The notes: generated by a model not told the origin, from the sequence alone. A stretch of DNA of 64,000 nt from Lacrimispora algidixylanolytica (GCF_003609635.1 NZ_MCIA01000007.1:62001-126000); one strand, 5' to 3'. Shown: positions 28,006 through 36,901, counted from the stretch's first letter. Numbers and translations are program-made.

Positions 28006-28017
28006 GACCAATTGGTC
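28006..28017. promoter_or_regulatory. Palindrome between monooxygenase and flavodoxin genes
   Basis: GACCAATTGGTC is a perfect 12-base palindrome in the 81-base gap. It may be an operator giving the flavodoxin gene separate control. No clear promoter was seen around it. Confidence 0.35.
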
Positions 28018-28038
28018 AGAAGTTTGTAATGAAACATT

Positions 28039-28329
28039 TTATATAATCTTTTTGCATACGTGGACTTCAGCTGTTTTTTCTGCAAAGTCAGCAGTAGCAG
28101 TGGTAATCTTTATAAAATGAGGGGAGCTCATATGGCTTTTTAATGATTCCTGGTCCTCCCATTCCTCAAGCATCGTAAGAATCTGAGGATTCTTCATATC
28201 CTGTACCAGTTCATAGCGAATACACCCAGCATCTTTCGCTCTTGTTTCTTCCACCAGGCCTACGGCCAATTTTAAAAATTCGTCAACTTTGTCAGCTTTA
28301 ATATAATTGTTTGCAATAATCTGTATCAT
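28039..28329 (-). CDS. Antibiotic biosynthesis monooxygenase (ABM) family protein
   Basis: Small dimeric alpha-beta barrel protein of 96 aa. Family features are the N-terminal IIANNYIKADKVDEFLKLA, EETRAKDAGCIRYEL and EEWEDQESLKSHMSSPHF. Members act as quinol monooxygenases (YgiN) or heme/redox-associated proteins. It lies between a nitroreductase and a flavodoxin, which suits quinone or aromatic detoxification. SD AAGGAG. Confidence 0.9.
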   Translation of the reverse strand: MIQIIANNYIKADKVDEFLKLAVGLVEETRAKDAGCIRYELVQDMKNPQILTMLEEWEDQESLKSHMSSPHFIKITTATADFAEKTAEVHVCKKII

Positions 28330-28344
28330 GATTTTCTCCTTCGT

Positions 28345-28848
28345 TTACCAAATATTATTATGAACTCTCTCGGCTTTGTAACGATCTACAAATTTGTTTT
28401 CCTGTCCGTCTGGATAGCCGATGGCTATCATGGCATATGGTTTGATGTGATCTGGAAGATCAAAGAATTTTCGTACATTTTCTTTTACTTCATCAGAGGT
28501 AGCAACTCCCAGCCATACAGCTCCAAGTCCCAGATAAACAGATTCTAAAAGTATATTTTGAGTGGCTGCACCAAGATCCTCATCAAGTCCTGCGGCAACT
28601 TTTAATTCATTCGCATTTCCAAGTACAACAATGGTAACAGATGAATCTGCGGCAGGTTTTGCATAAGGAGAGGTGAGGGAGAGCTTTGAAAGCTGTTCCT
28701 TATCCTGAACTACGATGAATTCCCATGGCTGTTCGTTGATTGCTGAGGGAGCCTGCATAGCAGCCCTTAAAATTTTATCGATTTTCTCTTGCTCTACCGC
28801 TTGATCTGTAAATTTACGAATACTTCTGCGGTTAAATATTTCCTTCAT
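28345..28848 (-). CDS. Nitroreductase family protein
   Basis: FMN-dependent NAD(P)H oxidoreductase. The N-terminal RRSIRKFTDQ, the PSAINEQPWEF loop and the C-terminal MIAIGYPDG are standard family motifs. At 167 aa it is a short member. SD AGGAGG precedes the start. It is second in the MarR-led operon, consistent with reduction of nitro or quinone compounds. Confidence 0.92.
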   Translation of the reverse strand: MKEIFNRRSIRKFTDQAVEQEKIDKILRAAMQAPSAINEQPWEFIVVQDKEQLSKLSLTSPYAKPAADSSVTIVVLGNANELKVAAGLDEDLGAATQNILLESVYLGLGAVWLGVATSDEVKENVRKFFDLPDHIKPYAMIAIGYPDGQENKFVDRYKAERVHNNIW

Positions 28849-28859
28849 AGTGAAACCTC

Positions 28860-29309
28860 CTAGTCTTTTTCTAAATGTTTTAAAAGCTTCCCGCTAATGG
28901 CAATAAATTGAGCGGTTTCTTCTTTCGTAAGGATTCCTTCGTATTCTTGATGGAGTTGTTCCCAAGAATTAATAATTTCCTTTTGTAAAACAAGCCCTTC
29001 TGGAGTCGTGCTTAAATATGCCTGCTTGCCTTCCGTCCTTTTGGTAACGAGATTTTTCCGCTCCAACTTCTCAACTAATCGGGTAATGGTAGATGGAGTC
29101 AGATGAAGCGCATCCCCTATTTCCTTTTGCATCATGCCTTCTTTTTGGTTTACCAGATAAAGAAGGAGTGCATGACTTGGTGAAAGACCAGTCTTTAAGA
29201 AGGCTTCGTCTGCGATTTTCCCCAGAGCCCTTGATAATTTGGCGGTGGAAAAAAACAAACAGCTATTCATATCGCAAACATGTTCTTCGGTATTTAAATC
29301 TTTGTTCAA
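28860..29309 (-). CDS. MarR family transcriptional regulator, TTG start
   Basis: A 149-aa winged-helix repressor. The DNA-binding segment MMQKEIGDALHLTPSTITRLVEKLERKNLV and the wing TEGKQAYLSTTPEG are clear. It begins with TTG at 29309 behind AGAGGTGAT; the nearby ATG is out of frame. Two cysteines near the N-terminus (CDMNSCLFFS) could sense redox state. The palindrome at 29326-29339 just upstream is the likely autoregulatory operator for the whole operon down to 27427. Confidence 0.9.
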   Translation of the reverse strand: MNKDLNTEEHVCDMNSCLFFSTAKLSRALGKIADEAFLKTGLSPSHALLLYLVNQKEGMMQKEIGDALHLTPSTITRLVEKLERKNLVTKRTEGKQAYLSTTPEGLVLQKEIINSWEQLHQEYEGILTKEETAQFIAISGKLLKHLEKD

Positions 29310-29325
29310 TTCATCACCTCTCTTG

Positions 29326-29339
29326 TTTGTACATACAAA
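29326..29339. promoter_or_regulatory. Likely MarR operator
   Basis: TTTGTA-CA-TACAAA, an inverted repeat centred 24 bases upstream of the TTG start of the marR-type gene. Confidence 0.55.
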
Positions 29340-29414
29340 TATAGCACCAGATCAAACCATAGTCAATCCTTTTTGTAAATATTTAATTTGGTAAAATTTA
29401 ATTTAGCAATACCG

Positions 29415-29443
29415 TTGACAAGATAATCAATTTAATTTATAAT
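29415..29443 (+). promoter_or_regulatory. Consensus promoter of the first glutathione peroxidase gene
   Basis: TTGACA (29415-29420), 17-base spacer, TATAAT (29438-29443), both hexamers perfect. The surrounding AATTTAATTT-rich repeats may bind the OhrR-type repressor encoded downstream. Confidence 0.85.
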
Positions 29444-29497
29444 AAAGATGATTTTAACAAATATAATTTGATATAATACATTAAGGAGGTATATGAC

Positions 29498-30046
29498 ATG
29501 TCTGTTTATGATTTTAAAGTAAAAACAATGAATGGTGAAGAGAAGAGTTTATCTGATTATGAAGGCAAAGTTTTATTGATTACAAATACGGCTACTGAAT
29601 GTGGGTTTACTCCTCAGTATACGGATCTTCAGGAGATTTATTCAAAATATGCGGATAAAGGTCTTGAAATTCTTGATTTTCCTTGCAACCAGTTTGGCAA
29701 TCAGGCACCTGGGGAGAATGATGAAATTCATACTTTCTGCACCGGACGTTTTGGAGTTACCTTCCCTCAGTTTTCAAAGATTGATGTGAATGGAGAGAAT
29801 GCCATTCCTCTTTATCAGTATCTGGTGAAGGAAAAAGATTTTAATGGTTTTGATGCTGGTCATAATTTAACACCTATTCTGGAAAAGAAGTTTGATGAAA
29901 GTAATCCAAATTATAAGAATGAACCAGATATTAAATGGAATTTCACAAAATTCCTGGTTGATAAGAACGGAAACGTAGTAAGAAGATTTGAACCTACTGC
30001 AGATATGAAGCTTGTGGAAGAAAGCATCAGTGAATTGCTTAAATAA
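29498..30046 (+). CDS. Glutathione peroxidase family protein (Cys type)
   Basis: Thiol peroxidase of the glutathione peroxidase family. In bacteria these usually use thioredoxin to reduce hydroperoxides. The peroxidatic cysteine is C35 in NTATECGFTPQY; Gln in NQFGNQ and Trp in KWNFTKF complete the catalytic site. 182 aa, AAGGAGG SD. It is co-transcribed with the OhrR-like gene 36 bases downstream. A second, shorter paralogue lies at 35475-35948. Confidence 0.95.
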   Translation: MSVYDFKVKTMNGEEKSLSDYEGKVLLITNTATECGFTPQYTDLQEIYSKYADKGLEILDFPCNQFGNQAPGENDEIHTFCTGRFGVTFPQFSKIDVNGENAIPLYQYLVKEKDFNGFDAGHNLTPILEKKFDESNPNYKNEPDIKWNFTKFLVDKNGNVVRRFEPTADMKLVEESISELLK

Positions 30047-30082
30047 ATTAAGTTTTAGACAGTGGGAGAACGGAGATTAGTA

Positions 30083-30526
30083 ATGAACTATGATAAATTG
30101 AAGATAGGCAACCAGCTTTGCTTTCCTCTATATGCCTGCTCTCGTGAGATTGTCCGGCTGTATAAGCCCTTTCTTGACGAGATTGGCCTAACCTACACCC
30201 AGTATATCGCTATGATGGTATTATGGGAGAGAAAGCAGCTTACAGTAAAACAGCTTGGCGAGATTCTTTATCTGGACAGCGGTACCTTAACTCCCCTGTT
30301 AAAAAAGATGGAAAGTTCAGGGCTTTTAAGCCGAAGCCGGGATAAGGCGGATGAACGCAGTGTTATAGTCAAACTGACCGATCAGGGAGAGGAATTAAAG
30401 GAACAGGCGGTATTGATACCGGAAAAAATTTCTAAGTGTGTTCCTCTTGATCAGGAAGAGTCAAAACAGCTATATCATCTGCTTTATAAGATTCTAGGCA
30501 ATTCCAGCCGGAATCCAGAGAAATAA
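30083..30526 (+). CDS. OhrR-type MarR family peroxide-sensing regulator
   Basis: MarR-family repressor of 147 aa. Its N-terminus (KIGNQLCFPLYACSREI) matches OhrR, with C13 at the position of the reactive Cys15 of Bacillus OhrR, and an extra C19. The winged helix (LTVKQLGEILYLDSGTLTPLLKKME, RSRDKADERSVIV) is clear. ATG 30083 follows CGGAGA. Pairing with a glutathione peroxidase instead of Ohr is unusual but functionally sensible. Confidence 0.88.
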   Translation: MNYDKLKIGNQLCFPLYACSREIVRLYKPFLDEIGLTYTQYIAMMVLWERKQLTVKQLGEILYLDSGTLTPLLKKMESSGLLSRSRDKADERSVIVKLTDQGEELKEQAVLIPEKISKCVPLDQEESKQLYHLLYKILGNSSRNPEK

Positions 30527-30571
30527 AATAGACTCAGGAAGACCTTATATGGGCTTCCTGAGTCTATTTTA
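30524..30571. terminator. Bidirectional terminator
   Basis: TAAAATAGACTCAGGAAG (30524-30541) pairs perfectly with CTTCCTGAGTCTATTTTA (30554-30571). It overlaps the stop of the OhrR-like gene and ends just before the convergent MCP gene. Confidence 0.92.
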
Positions 30572-30572
30572 T

Positions 30573-32360
30573 TTAGTATTTACTATCGAGATTTGCTGGA
30601 GTGAAAGCAGGCTCATAATTATAATCATAAGAGTTGTTAATTGCAGTATACTCTTCTTTAACCGGATAATGGCTCTCTGTTCCTTCTTTTAGCTTAAAAC
30701 GTTCTACTTCTTGCTTTAGCATTTGAGCCTGTGCTGCAAGCTCTTCACTGGAAGCTGAACTTTCTTCTGCTGTTGCAGCGTTACTTTGAACCACTGCCGA
30801 AACCTGGGCAAGTCCTTGATTGATCTCTTCAATAGCTAGTACCTGAGCGGAGGAGGCGCTGTCAATTTCATTAATAGACTGCTCAGCAAGTTTAGCCTTT
30901 TTCCCAACTTCCAAAAGAATGTTAGCGGCTTCTAGGGCAAGCTTTTCACCTTCTGAAACAGATGCGGCAGAATGACCGATTAATTCTGCTGTCTGTTTTG
31001 CTGCAGCGGCAGATTTGGCAGCAAGGTTGCGGACCTCATCAGCAACTACGGCAAATCCTTTTCCTGCACTTCCTGCACGGGCAGATTCTACTGCCGCATT
31101 CAATGCCAGGATGTTGGTCTGGAAAGCAATGTCTTCAATTACCTTTGTAATGCTTGAAATCTTATCGGAAGAAGCAGATATTTCCTTCATGGAAAGATTT
31201 AACTTCTGCATATGAGAATTACTCTCTATAACGCCTGCATCAGCCTCTCCTACATAAATGGTGGCTTTTTGTACGTTACCGGCGTTGGATTCAGCCTGCT
31301 GAGTTACACTTGATATGGCTGCATTTAGTTCTTCAATGGTAGCGGCTTGTTCTGTTGTACCAGAGGCAAGGGCCTGGGCGGCAGACGATACTTGCTCTGC
31401 TCCTGTGTTAACCTGAATGGCTGCCGTCTGAATGGAAAGAAGAGACTGGTTTAAGTCATTTTCAATCTTTAACAGAGCAAGTCCCATGGTATCTTTTTCT
31501 GAACGGAGAGGAACGTTTTGTGTAAAGTCTCCGTTGCTTATGTTGATAGCAGCAAAAGCTTGTTCTCTGATACCGCTTATCATTTCTGTAAATGCAGAAG
31601 CTAATTGTCCAGTTTCGTCCTTTGAAGTAATATCAGCTAGATCCACATCAAGGTGACCTTGTGAAATCAACTTTGCGGCGTCTACAACCTTTCCGATAGG
31701 AAGGCTGATCATGATTGCGATTTTTTTACCAAGCAATAAGGCAGATATAATACCAGCAACGATAAAGATGATTAGAACGATTGTGGCAACCATAGCAATG
31801 GTTCCATTTATATCGCTGATTTCCTTTGCCTCTATCATGCGGTTATCAATTAACTGATCGAAATTGTTATAGATTGTCTGGATTTCATCAGTCTGATCAG
31901 TTAAAGATGATGTTACGGTTGTTTTATTCCCTGATTTTGCCGCCTCAATGGATTTAAGTATAGCAGGATCGTAAGAATCTTTGAAAAGCTTCATAGCTTC
32001 CTCATATAACTTAATTGATTCCTGAGAGGAAGAAGGAATAGATTTTCGATAAATCTCTGAGCTAGTAAGGAATGTTTCTTTGTTCTTTACATAACTTTTC
32101 TCCAGCTCCCCAACCATTTGTGTATTGCCGGAGTTAATGATCAAATCCTTGGAGTCGGATCGGATTTGATATAAGCTTTGGACTGCACTGAACATATCGT
32201 CGAGAGGTGCAGTTTTTTCTTGATACATGTAGGTATCCGATGAATTGATACGAAGCATGCTTCCAAGGCCTAGTAGACCCACCACCAGCATGATTGCGGC
32301 TACGACTATAAATCCGGTGCTTAGTTTTTTTGAAATACTGTAGTCGTTAAAATTTTTCAT
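30573..32360 (-). CDS. Methyl-accepting chemotaxis protein
   Basis: Membrane chemoreceptor of 595 aa. The first membrane helix is at about 13-33, followed by a four-helix-bundle ligand domain (about 35-185), a second membrane helix (about 190-212), HAMP (about 212-265), then the cytoplasmic signalling domain with its tip ([20 protein letters not shown]) and [15 protein letters not shown]. The C-terminus has the repeated [15 protein letters not shown] segment. The ligand is unknown. A relic of a second receptor with a nearly identical tail lies at 34478-34670. Confidence 0.95.
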   Translation of the reverse strand: MKNFNDYSISKKLSTGFIVVAAIMLVVGLLGLGSMLRINSSDTYMYQEKTAPLDDMFSAVQSLYQIRSDSKDLIINSGNTQMVGELEKSYVKNKETFLTSSEIYRKSIPSSSQESIKLYEEAMKLFKDSYDPAILKSIEAAKSGNKTTVTSSLTDQTDEIQTIYNNFDQLIDNRMIEAKEISDINGTIAMVATIVLIIFIVAGIISALLLGKKIAIMISLPIGKVVDAAKLISQGHLDVDLADITSKDETGQLASAFTEMISGIREQAFAAINISNGDFTQNVPLRSEKDTMGLALLKIENDLNQSLLSIQTAAIQVNTGAEQVSSAAQALASGTTEQAATIEELNAAISSVTQQAESNAGNVQKATIYVGEADAGVIESNSHMQKLNLSMKEISASSDKISSITKVIEDIAFQTNILALNAAVESARAGSAGKGFAVVADEVRNLAAKSAAAAKQTAELIGHSAASVSEGEKLALEAANILLEVGKKAKLAEQSINEIDSASSAQVLAIEEINQGLAQVSAVVQSNAATAEESSASSEELAAQAQMLKQEVERFKLKEGTESHYPVKEEYTAINNSYDYNYEPAFTPANLDSKY

Positions 32361-32736
32361 AAATAATCCTCCTGATAGTTACAAGCTACCTGGCCCGGTA
32401 GGGACGAAATGAAAGTTTGCTGATTTTTCATCCAATTAGACAGGGAAAAGGTCTTAAAATGTAAGTCTGCAAGTCCCTTTGATTTTTGACGGAATTTCTT
32501 TTCTTATTTCTCTGCTTATACCATATTGTCCAAATGCTTTTTCTGGGCCGAAATACATATGTATTGGAACAAATTTTAAGTTTGGGGAAGTTTCCATAAT
32601 AGTCAAAAATTATAATTATGATTATAGATGATAAAATGAGAAAACTCAATCAAAATAGTCAAAAACCGTCATATTTTGTAAAAATTTGTAACCTAAATTA
32701 AAAACCCATCTTTTTTCGTGATCAAATAAATAAAGA
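32361..32736. other. Gene-free stretch upstream of the MCP gene
   Basis: AT-rich and without a supportable gene; the small - strand frame at 32428-32649 has no SD or homology. It should hold the MCP promoter (- strand), but I could not pick one with confidence. Confidence 0.5.
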
Positions 32737-32765
32737 CCTCGTGTAAAGGTCTTATTTACACGAGG
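32737..32765 (-). terminator. Terminator of the flavoenzyme gene
   Basis: CCTCGTGTAAA (32737-32747) pairs perfectly with TTTACACGAGG (32755-32765). On the - strand it is followed by TCTTTATTTATTT. Confidence 0.7.
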
Positions 32766-32806
32766 CAATGTGAAATTTAAAAAGGTTGAAAGGATTGATT
32801 TCTTGC

Positions 32807-34165
32807 CTAATTAAAGGGTGATATCTTTAAGATCCCCTTAGGGAACGAGAAAACATCATAGGGATCATAATTTTGTTTCACTTCTTTTAACCGGTAGACG
32901 TTATTACCGTAATACTCATTTAGATAGCAGGGAAGCGAGCCATATGGGAAATTCACATAAGAGCCCTCTGTAATGGATTTTAAATAACAAAACCGATCCT
33001 TAATCCAGTTAGAGTTTTCACACTTACAGCTTTCAAATACAGTGTTGAGCCAAGTGATATAGTGAGCGTCCCGGTAGTAGAAGGCTGTGGCTTCAGGAGC
33101 AGTTTCAGAGACCTTGCCACCCAAAGCATAAAAGGAAAGAGCCGCGTAAATAGAGCCGCTAGGCCGGCTCGCAATCAGTTCTGACAGGCGGTTGCTTTCA
33201 CATTCATTAAAGTCATGGAGAACAAAGCGGCTTGTGGACTGAAAGGATTCAAAGGGGGGATAAAATTCTCCGATGATTGTAACTGCTTCTAAAAAGGTAA
33301 GATATTTCAAGCTATATCTAACGCCCCCAAGTCCCAAGAGAGGTTTAATAATACCTAAGGCAGTTTCTGGCGGACCGTAAAAAATCCCTCTTGCTATGAT
33401 CCCAAGACCTTCTTCCAGTGAGTTGAAGATCCTTGAAACCATAGTAACTCTTGCGTCTGCATTTGCTAACCAATCCTGCCAGGTCTGTATAAACAATGAC
33501 TGCTTTTCCTGGTCAGCATTTGAATATCGGATATCAATTAACGTGACTTTATCAATTTTAGGAGGTAGTCGGAAAGTCATGGAGGTGACAACGCCAAAAT
33601 TCCCTCCGCCTCCTCCTCGAAGCGCCCAGAACAAATCCTGATTTTCGTCATCGCTTGCGGTTAGTATATTACCTTCGTAGTTGACAAGCCGTAGACGGAT
33701 CAAATTATCGCAGCCCAGTCCAAGGTAGCGGCAGGAGAGTCCCCAGCCTCCTCCAAGAACATAACCGCTAACACCTACGGTGGGGCAGGTACCTCCTGGA
33801 AAGGGATATCCCAGAGAAGAAATTGTTGCATATACCTGTTTGTTGGTGGCCCCGCCTTGGGCCGTAAACAAACCAGAAGCTTCATCTATGACAATCTGGC
33901 TTAATTCGCTCAGATCAATATCGAGAATATCATTTCCAGTGGAGTAGCCTTCATAGTTATGTCCTCCACTTCTAATTCGCAGGGAAACATGGTGAGATCT
34001 TGACCATAACACGGCATTGCTGACATCCGTCTCATTCTGACAAAAAACGATAGCCAGAGGGAATTTATTGACAGCTCTGTTGTAAACTTGTCTTAACTCA
34101 TGGTAGAAAGGGTCGTCTGGTGTCACCACCCGGCCGGTCAGACCATTGAAATTGCAAATGTTCAT
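32807..34165 (-). CDS. Berberine-bridge-type FAD-linked oxidoreductase
   Basis: FAD_binding_4 plus BBE-domain oxidase of 452 aa. The FAD domain shows RSGGHNYEG (His for covalent flavin attachment) and GGTCPTVGVSGYVLGGG, in which the Cys corresponds to the second covalent link of bicovalent family members. The C-terminal BBE domain ends with YGNNVYRLKEVKQNYDPYDVFSFPKGI. No signal peptide is seen. Relatives in Bacillus include the spore-coat protein CotQ. The substrate, probably a carbohydrate or alcohol, is unknown. SD AAAGGAGG. Confidence 0.92.
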   Translation of the reverse strand: MNICNFNGLTGRVVTPDDPFYHELRQVYNRAVNKFPLAIVFCQNETDVSNAVLWSRSHHVSLRIRSGGHNYEGYSTGNDILDIDLSELSQIVIDEASGLFTAQGGATNKQVYATISSLGYPFPGGTCPTVGVSGYVLGGGWGLSCRYLGLGCDNLIRLRLVNYEGNILTASDDENQDLFWALRGGGGGNFGVVTSMTFRLPPKIDKVTLIDIRYSNADQEKQSLFIQTWQDWLANADARVTMVSRIFNSLEEGLGIIARGIFYGPPETALGIIKPLLGLGGVRYSLKYLTFLEAVTIIGEFYPPFESFQSTSRFVLHDFNECESNRLSELIASRPSGSIYAALSFYALGGKVSETAPEATAFYYRDAHYITWLNTVFESCKCENSNWIKDRFCYLKSITEGSYVNFPYGSLPCYLNEYYGNNVYRLKEVKQNYDPYDVFSFPKGILKISPFN

Positions 34166-34342
34166 ACATAAGCGCCTCCTTTCTTACTATCATGTTATTA
34201 GAAGAAAGGAGATTTGGTGCGGCTTGTATGTCTTCCTATAAAAAGGGTATTACGCGTATTGCTTTAATCCAAAGCGTATGGTAACTATCTTTTTATGGCG
34301 TATGAGATGAGATTACCTGTGAATGATAGAGTAAAAAGTCGC

Positions 34343-34381
34343 AAAACGCCCGTTCCATTGCAACAATGGAACGGGCGTTTT
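34343..34381. terminator. Perfect 18-bp hairpin
   Basis: AAAACGCCCGTTCCATTG (34343-34360) and CAATGGAACGGGCGTTTT (34364-34381) with a 3-base loop. It is terminator-like but belongs to no intact neighbouring gene. A second, imperfect inverted repeat (TTTGCAAAAAC ... GTTTTTGCAAA, about 34412-34478) follows. The 34166-34477 gap holds nothing else. Confidence 0.6.
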
Positions 34382-34477
34382 ATGATCGCAGTTTTGGATA
34401 AACAGCGACTTTGCAAAAACAATTGTTGCCAACTATTTTATAACCATTTTGTTGGAAATGATAATGGTTTTTGCAAA

Positions 34478-34670
34478 ACATGAAATTGAAGCTTCCTCCA
34501 AAGAACAGGCGGCCGCCATCGAACAAATCAATCAGGGGCTGTCACAGGTCTCTTCCGTAGTTCAGACCAATGCTGCGACAGCCGAGGAAAGCTCTGCATC
34601 CAGTGAGGAGCTTGCGGCTCAGGCCCAGATCTTAAAACAGGAAGTGAATAAATTCCAGCTAAAAGAATAG
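34478..34670 (+). pseudogene. Relic: C-terminal tail of a methyl-accepting chemotaxis protein
   Basis: The frame reads EIEASSKEQAAAIEQINQ, continuing to [19 protein letters not shown] and ending LKQEVNKFQLKE. This is nearly the same as the last 60 residues of the intact receptor at 30573-32360. Everything upstream (ligand domain, HAMP, signalling tip) is missing and no SD or start is present, so it is a deletion remnant on the opposite strand. Confidence 0.85.
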
Positions 34671-34682
34671 GGACAGCCTAAA

Positions 34683-35432
34683 TTATAATTTCATAATCCT
34701 TTTTTCTTCCAAACTTGCCAAGCTTTCTGGAGTATGAGTCGATAGATACACGGTTTTATTCTCCTTAATAAAAGCACGAGCTTTTAAAAGAGTCTCTTTG
34801 GCAGCTTCCAGGTCTTCAAAGACAATCGATAACCGATTCTCTATTAATGCAGCGTCAGTATAGGTAATATCACCGTGAATCAGGTAGAAGAGTCCATCTG
34901 ATTCCACAATTACGATGCTGTTGCCCTTTGTATGACCTGGAGCTGGAAGGAAATAGACGCCATCGCTAATTTTCTCACTGGCTTCAAAGTTATGATAAGG
35001 ACCATCTTGGTAAGCAACCCTTATAATATTGTCTCCCTCTAGCTTAAGGGCATCGGCTTCTGCCCCGGATAAATATATCTTTGCATTGGGGAAACTTCTT
35101 AACTCTCCGGAGTGGTCTGGATGTTTGTGGGTTAAAAGAATTTTTGTAACCTGCTCCGGGCCATATCCAAGTTCTTTTAAGGCTGCTAGATAATCATGGA
35201 TCCGCTTTCCCTGATAAATCTTCTGGCCTTCTTTTGGTAGAGCGTCAGGTGCTTCTTTTGGGATTCCAGTATCAACAAGAATGACCTCACTCCCTGTGTC
35301 GATGACATAATTTTGTAGGCTGGAAGGATATGTTACGGAAGAATCGAAAATTGGCTCACTTACGCCTCCTCCCATTGCAAATGGCTGTGTCATAAAACCA
35401 CCCTCATATAATTTGACCGCTTTGATTTTCAT
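34683..35432 (-). CDS. Metallo-beta-lactamase-fold hydrolase, N-acyl-homoserine-lactonase-like
   Basis: A 249-aa MBL-fold enzyme with the zinc motif LTHKHPDHSGEL (HXHXDH), a second histidine in PAPGHTKGNS and an aspartate in LIHGDITYTD. Overall layout matches AHL lactonases (AttM/AiiA group), but many such proteins hydrolyse other lactones or esters. The SD AAAGGAAG precedes the start. It follows the second glutathione peroxidase on the same strand by 42 bases and probably shares its transcript. Confidence 0.85.
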   Translation of the reverse strand: MKIKAVKLYEGGFMTQPFAMGGGVSEPIFDSSVTYPSSLQNYVIDTGSEVILVDTGIPKEAPDALPKEGQKIYQGKRIHDYLAALKELGYGPEQVTKILLTHKHPDHSGELRSFPNAKIYLSGAEADALKLEGDNIIRVAYQDGPYHNFEASEKISDGVYFLPAPGHTKGNSIVIVESDGLFYLIHGDITYTDAALIENRLSIVFEDLEAAKETLLKARAFIKENKTVYLSTHTPESLASLEEKRIMKL

Positions 35433-35474
35433 GTGAATACTTCCTTTCTTTGACTTCTTTTTATCTGTAACTCT

Positions 35475-35948
35475 TTATAAAAGAGCAGCGATATCTTTTT
35501 CGATTTTTTCTGGTTTATCAGTAGGAGCGTAGCGTTTTAATACGGTTCCGTTTTCATCTACCAGAAATTTCGTAAAATTCCACTTAATCTTTGAACCAAG
35601 GACACCTGACTGGCAAGATTTCAAATACGTATACAATGGTGATTCATTGGCACCGTTTACCTCGATTTTTGCAAATTGAGGAAATGAAACGTTGTAAGTC
35701 AGTTGGCAAAATTCATGAATTTCTTCTTCGCTCCCAGGCGCCTGATTACCAAACTGGTTGCATGGAAAATCAAGAATTTCGAAGCCCTGGTCCTTATATT
35801 TTCCGTATAGCGCTTCAAGTCCTTCGTATTGAGGGGTAAAACCGCAGCCAGTTGCCGTATTGACGATAAGCAGGACTTTTCCTTTATAATCTGAAAGGGA
35901 AACAGGGTTTTGTTTCATGTCCGTAACTGTTATATCATAAAGATTCAT
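35475..35948 (-). CDS. Glutathione peroxidase family protein, second copy
   Basis: Thiol peroxidase of 157 aa with peroxidatic C35 in NTATGCGFTPQY, NQFGNQ and KWNFTKF. The ATG at 35948 is chosen over GTG 35957 because GGAGAGG sits 8 bases upstream of it. It is shorter than the copy at 29498, lacking about 20 residues in the middle. The palindrome at 35979-35992 upstream resembles an OhrR site, hinting at control by the OhrR-like protein 5 kb away. Confidence 0.93.
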   Translation of the reverse strand: MNLYDITVTDMKQNPVSLSDYKGKVLLIVNTATGCGFTPQYEGLEALYGKYKDQGFEILDFPCNQFGNQAPGSEEEIHEFCQLTYNVSFPQFAKIEVNGANESPLYTYLKSCQSGVLGSKIKWNFTKFLVDENGTVLKRYAPTDKPEKIEKDIAALL

Positions 35949-35978
35949 TGTTAACACCTCTCCAATTCTTTAATATTT

Positions 35979-35992
35979 AATACAATTGTATT
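35979..35992. promoter_or_regulatory. OhrR-like operator upstream of the second glutathione peroxidase
   Basis: AATACAATTGTATT is a perfect 14-base palindrome. Bacillus OhrR sites contain TACAATT-AATTGTA. It lies between a TTGAGT -35-like hexamer and an AT-rich -10 region on the - strand, 31 bases from the start codon. Confidence 0.5.
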
Positions 35993-36077
35993 GTACTCAA
36001 TTTAATTTAAGAAGTCAATAGTTTTTTGAAATTTATTTTTTTGCTATTCAAAAGATAGTATCAAAGATTGAAGATAT

Positions 36078-36125
36078 AAAAAAGTGCAGGACACTCCGGA
36101 GGTTTATGCCGGCTGGCCCTACACT
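36078..36125 (-). terminator. Terminator of the PAS relic
   Basis: On the - strand AGTGTAGG pairs with CCTGCACT (one G-U) with an inner CCGG/CCGG pairing, followed by TTTTTTATA. Confidence 0.6.
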
Positions 36126-36551
36126 TACTTATAGATAAATTTGATTAAGTCCCCTTGTTTGTTAAGAAGAACGGTATCATCGGCAAGTTCGATGGTTCTT
36201 CCTGTTTTTAGTACTTTTTTAATAGGATTAGGAACCATTTTACCGCTCATTGAATTTCTTAAATCAAAGGCCTCGCCAAACGGTTTCAGATAAGCCTCCT
36301 CCTGATTCCAACCGGAAATTATCTGGGCCGCTTGATTTAGATAGGTAATCTGTCCTTCGTTGTTCGTAGTAACCACACCATCCCCAATTGAATTTAAAGT
36401 AACTTTTAACACCTAGGTAGTAAAAAAAAGTGTCATTGGCATCTGCCAGAATGTACTCCTTACGTTGGCTTATGTTTACTGTCACTATTTTAAAATAGTC
36501 GCAGCCCACGGGGATTTGCTTAAAAATCTGTCTTGCAATCTCTGCAGTCAC
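36125..36551 (-). pseudogene. Frameshifted PAS-domain sensor remnant
   Basis: Two overlapping - strand frames make one broken gene. The first (from 36551) reads MTAEIARQIFKQIPVGCDYF up to FFYYLGV. The second picks up with KVTLNSIGDGVVTTNNEGQI, a clear PAS start, through NQAAQIISGW and stops after DLIKFIYK. A frameshift near 36410 joins them. The PAS domain is cut short and no kinase, GGDEF or other output domain follows, so the gene is decayed. Confidence 0.8.
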
Positions 36552-36901
36552 GATAGACCCCTCCTTTTCTTAGTTAATCGCTTGTAGTGCTAGTAAAATA
36601 ATATCAAAGGCATTCGTAAATGCTCCATGGATTCTTTTCTATTAATTAGCGGACATACTTCATCTAATGATCTTCTTTTCTGCATGTACCAATATGATAT
36701 AATATATTATAAAGTTTTATAGAGAGTGATAATATGCTTGTCTTTGTTGATTTTCGGTATAAAAGAGTTGTATTTATGGATTTCTTAAATGAAATAAGAA
36801 GATAAGAGTAAAAAAAATAATTTTTATGTGGTAGAGTGGTACTATTTTGGTTTTTCAAACATAACATAAGACAAATTGTTTAATTGAAAGGCAATCATAT
36901 T
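36552..36901. other. AT-rich gap before the LysM gene
   Basis: No gene is supportable. GATATAATATATT around 36700 is a possible -10 region, but no -35 stands out. Confidence 0.4.

Noticed and set aside
34411-34478. TTTGCAAAAAC...GTTTTTGCAAA as the ends of a miniature transposable element
   Set aside because: The arms are short and imperfect and no target duplication is visible; the similar AATGGTTTTTGCAAAA at 59821 may be chance.
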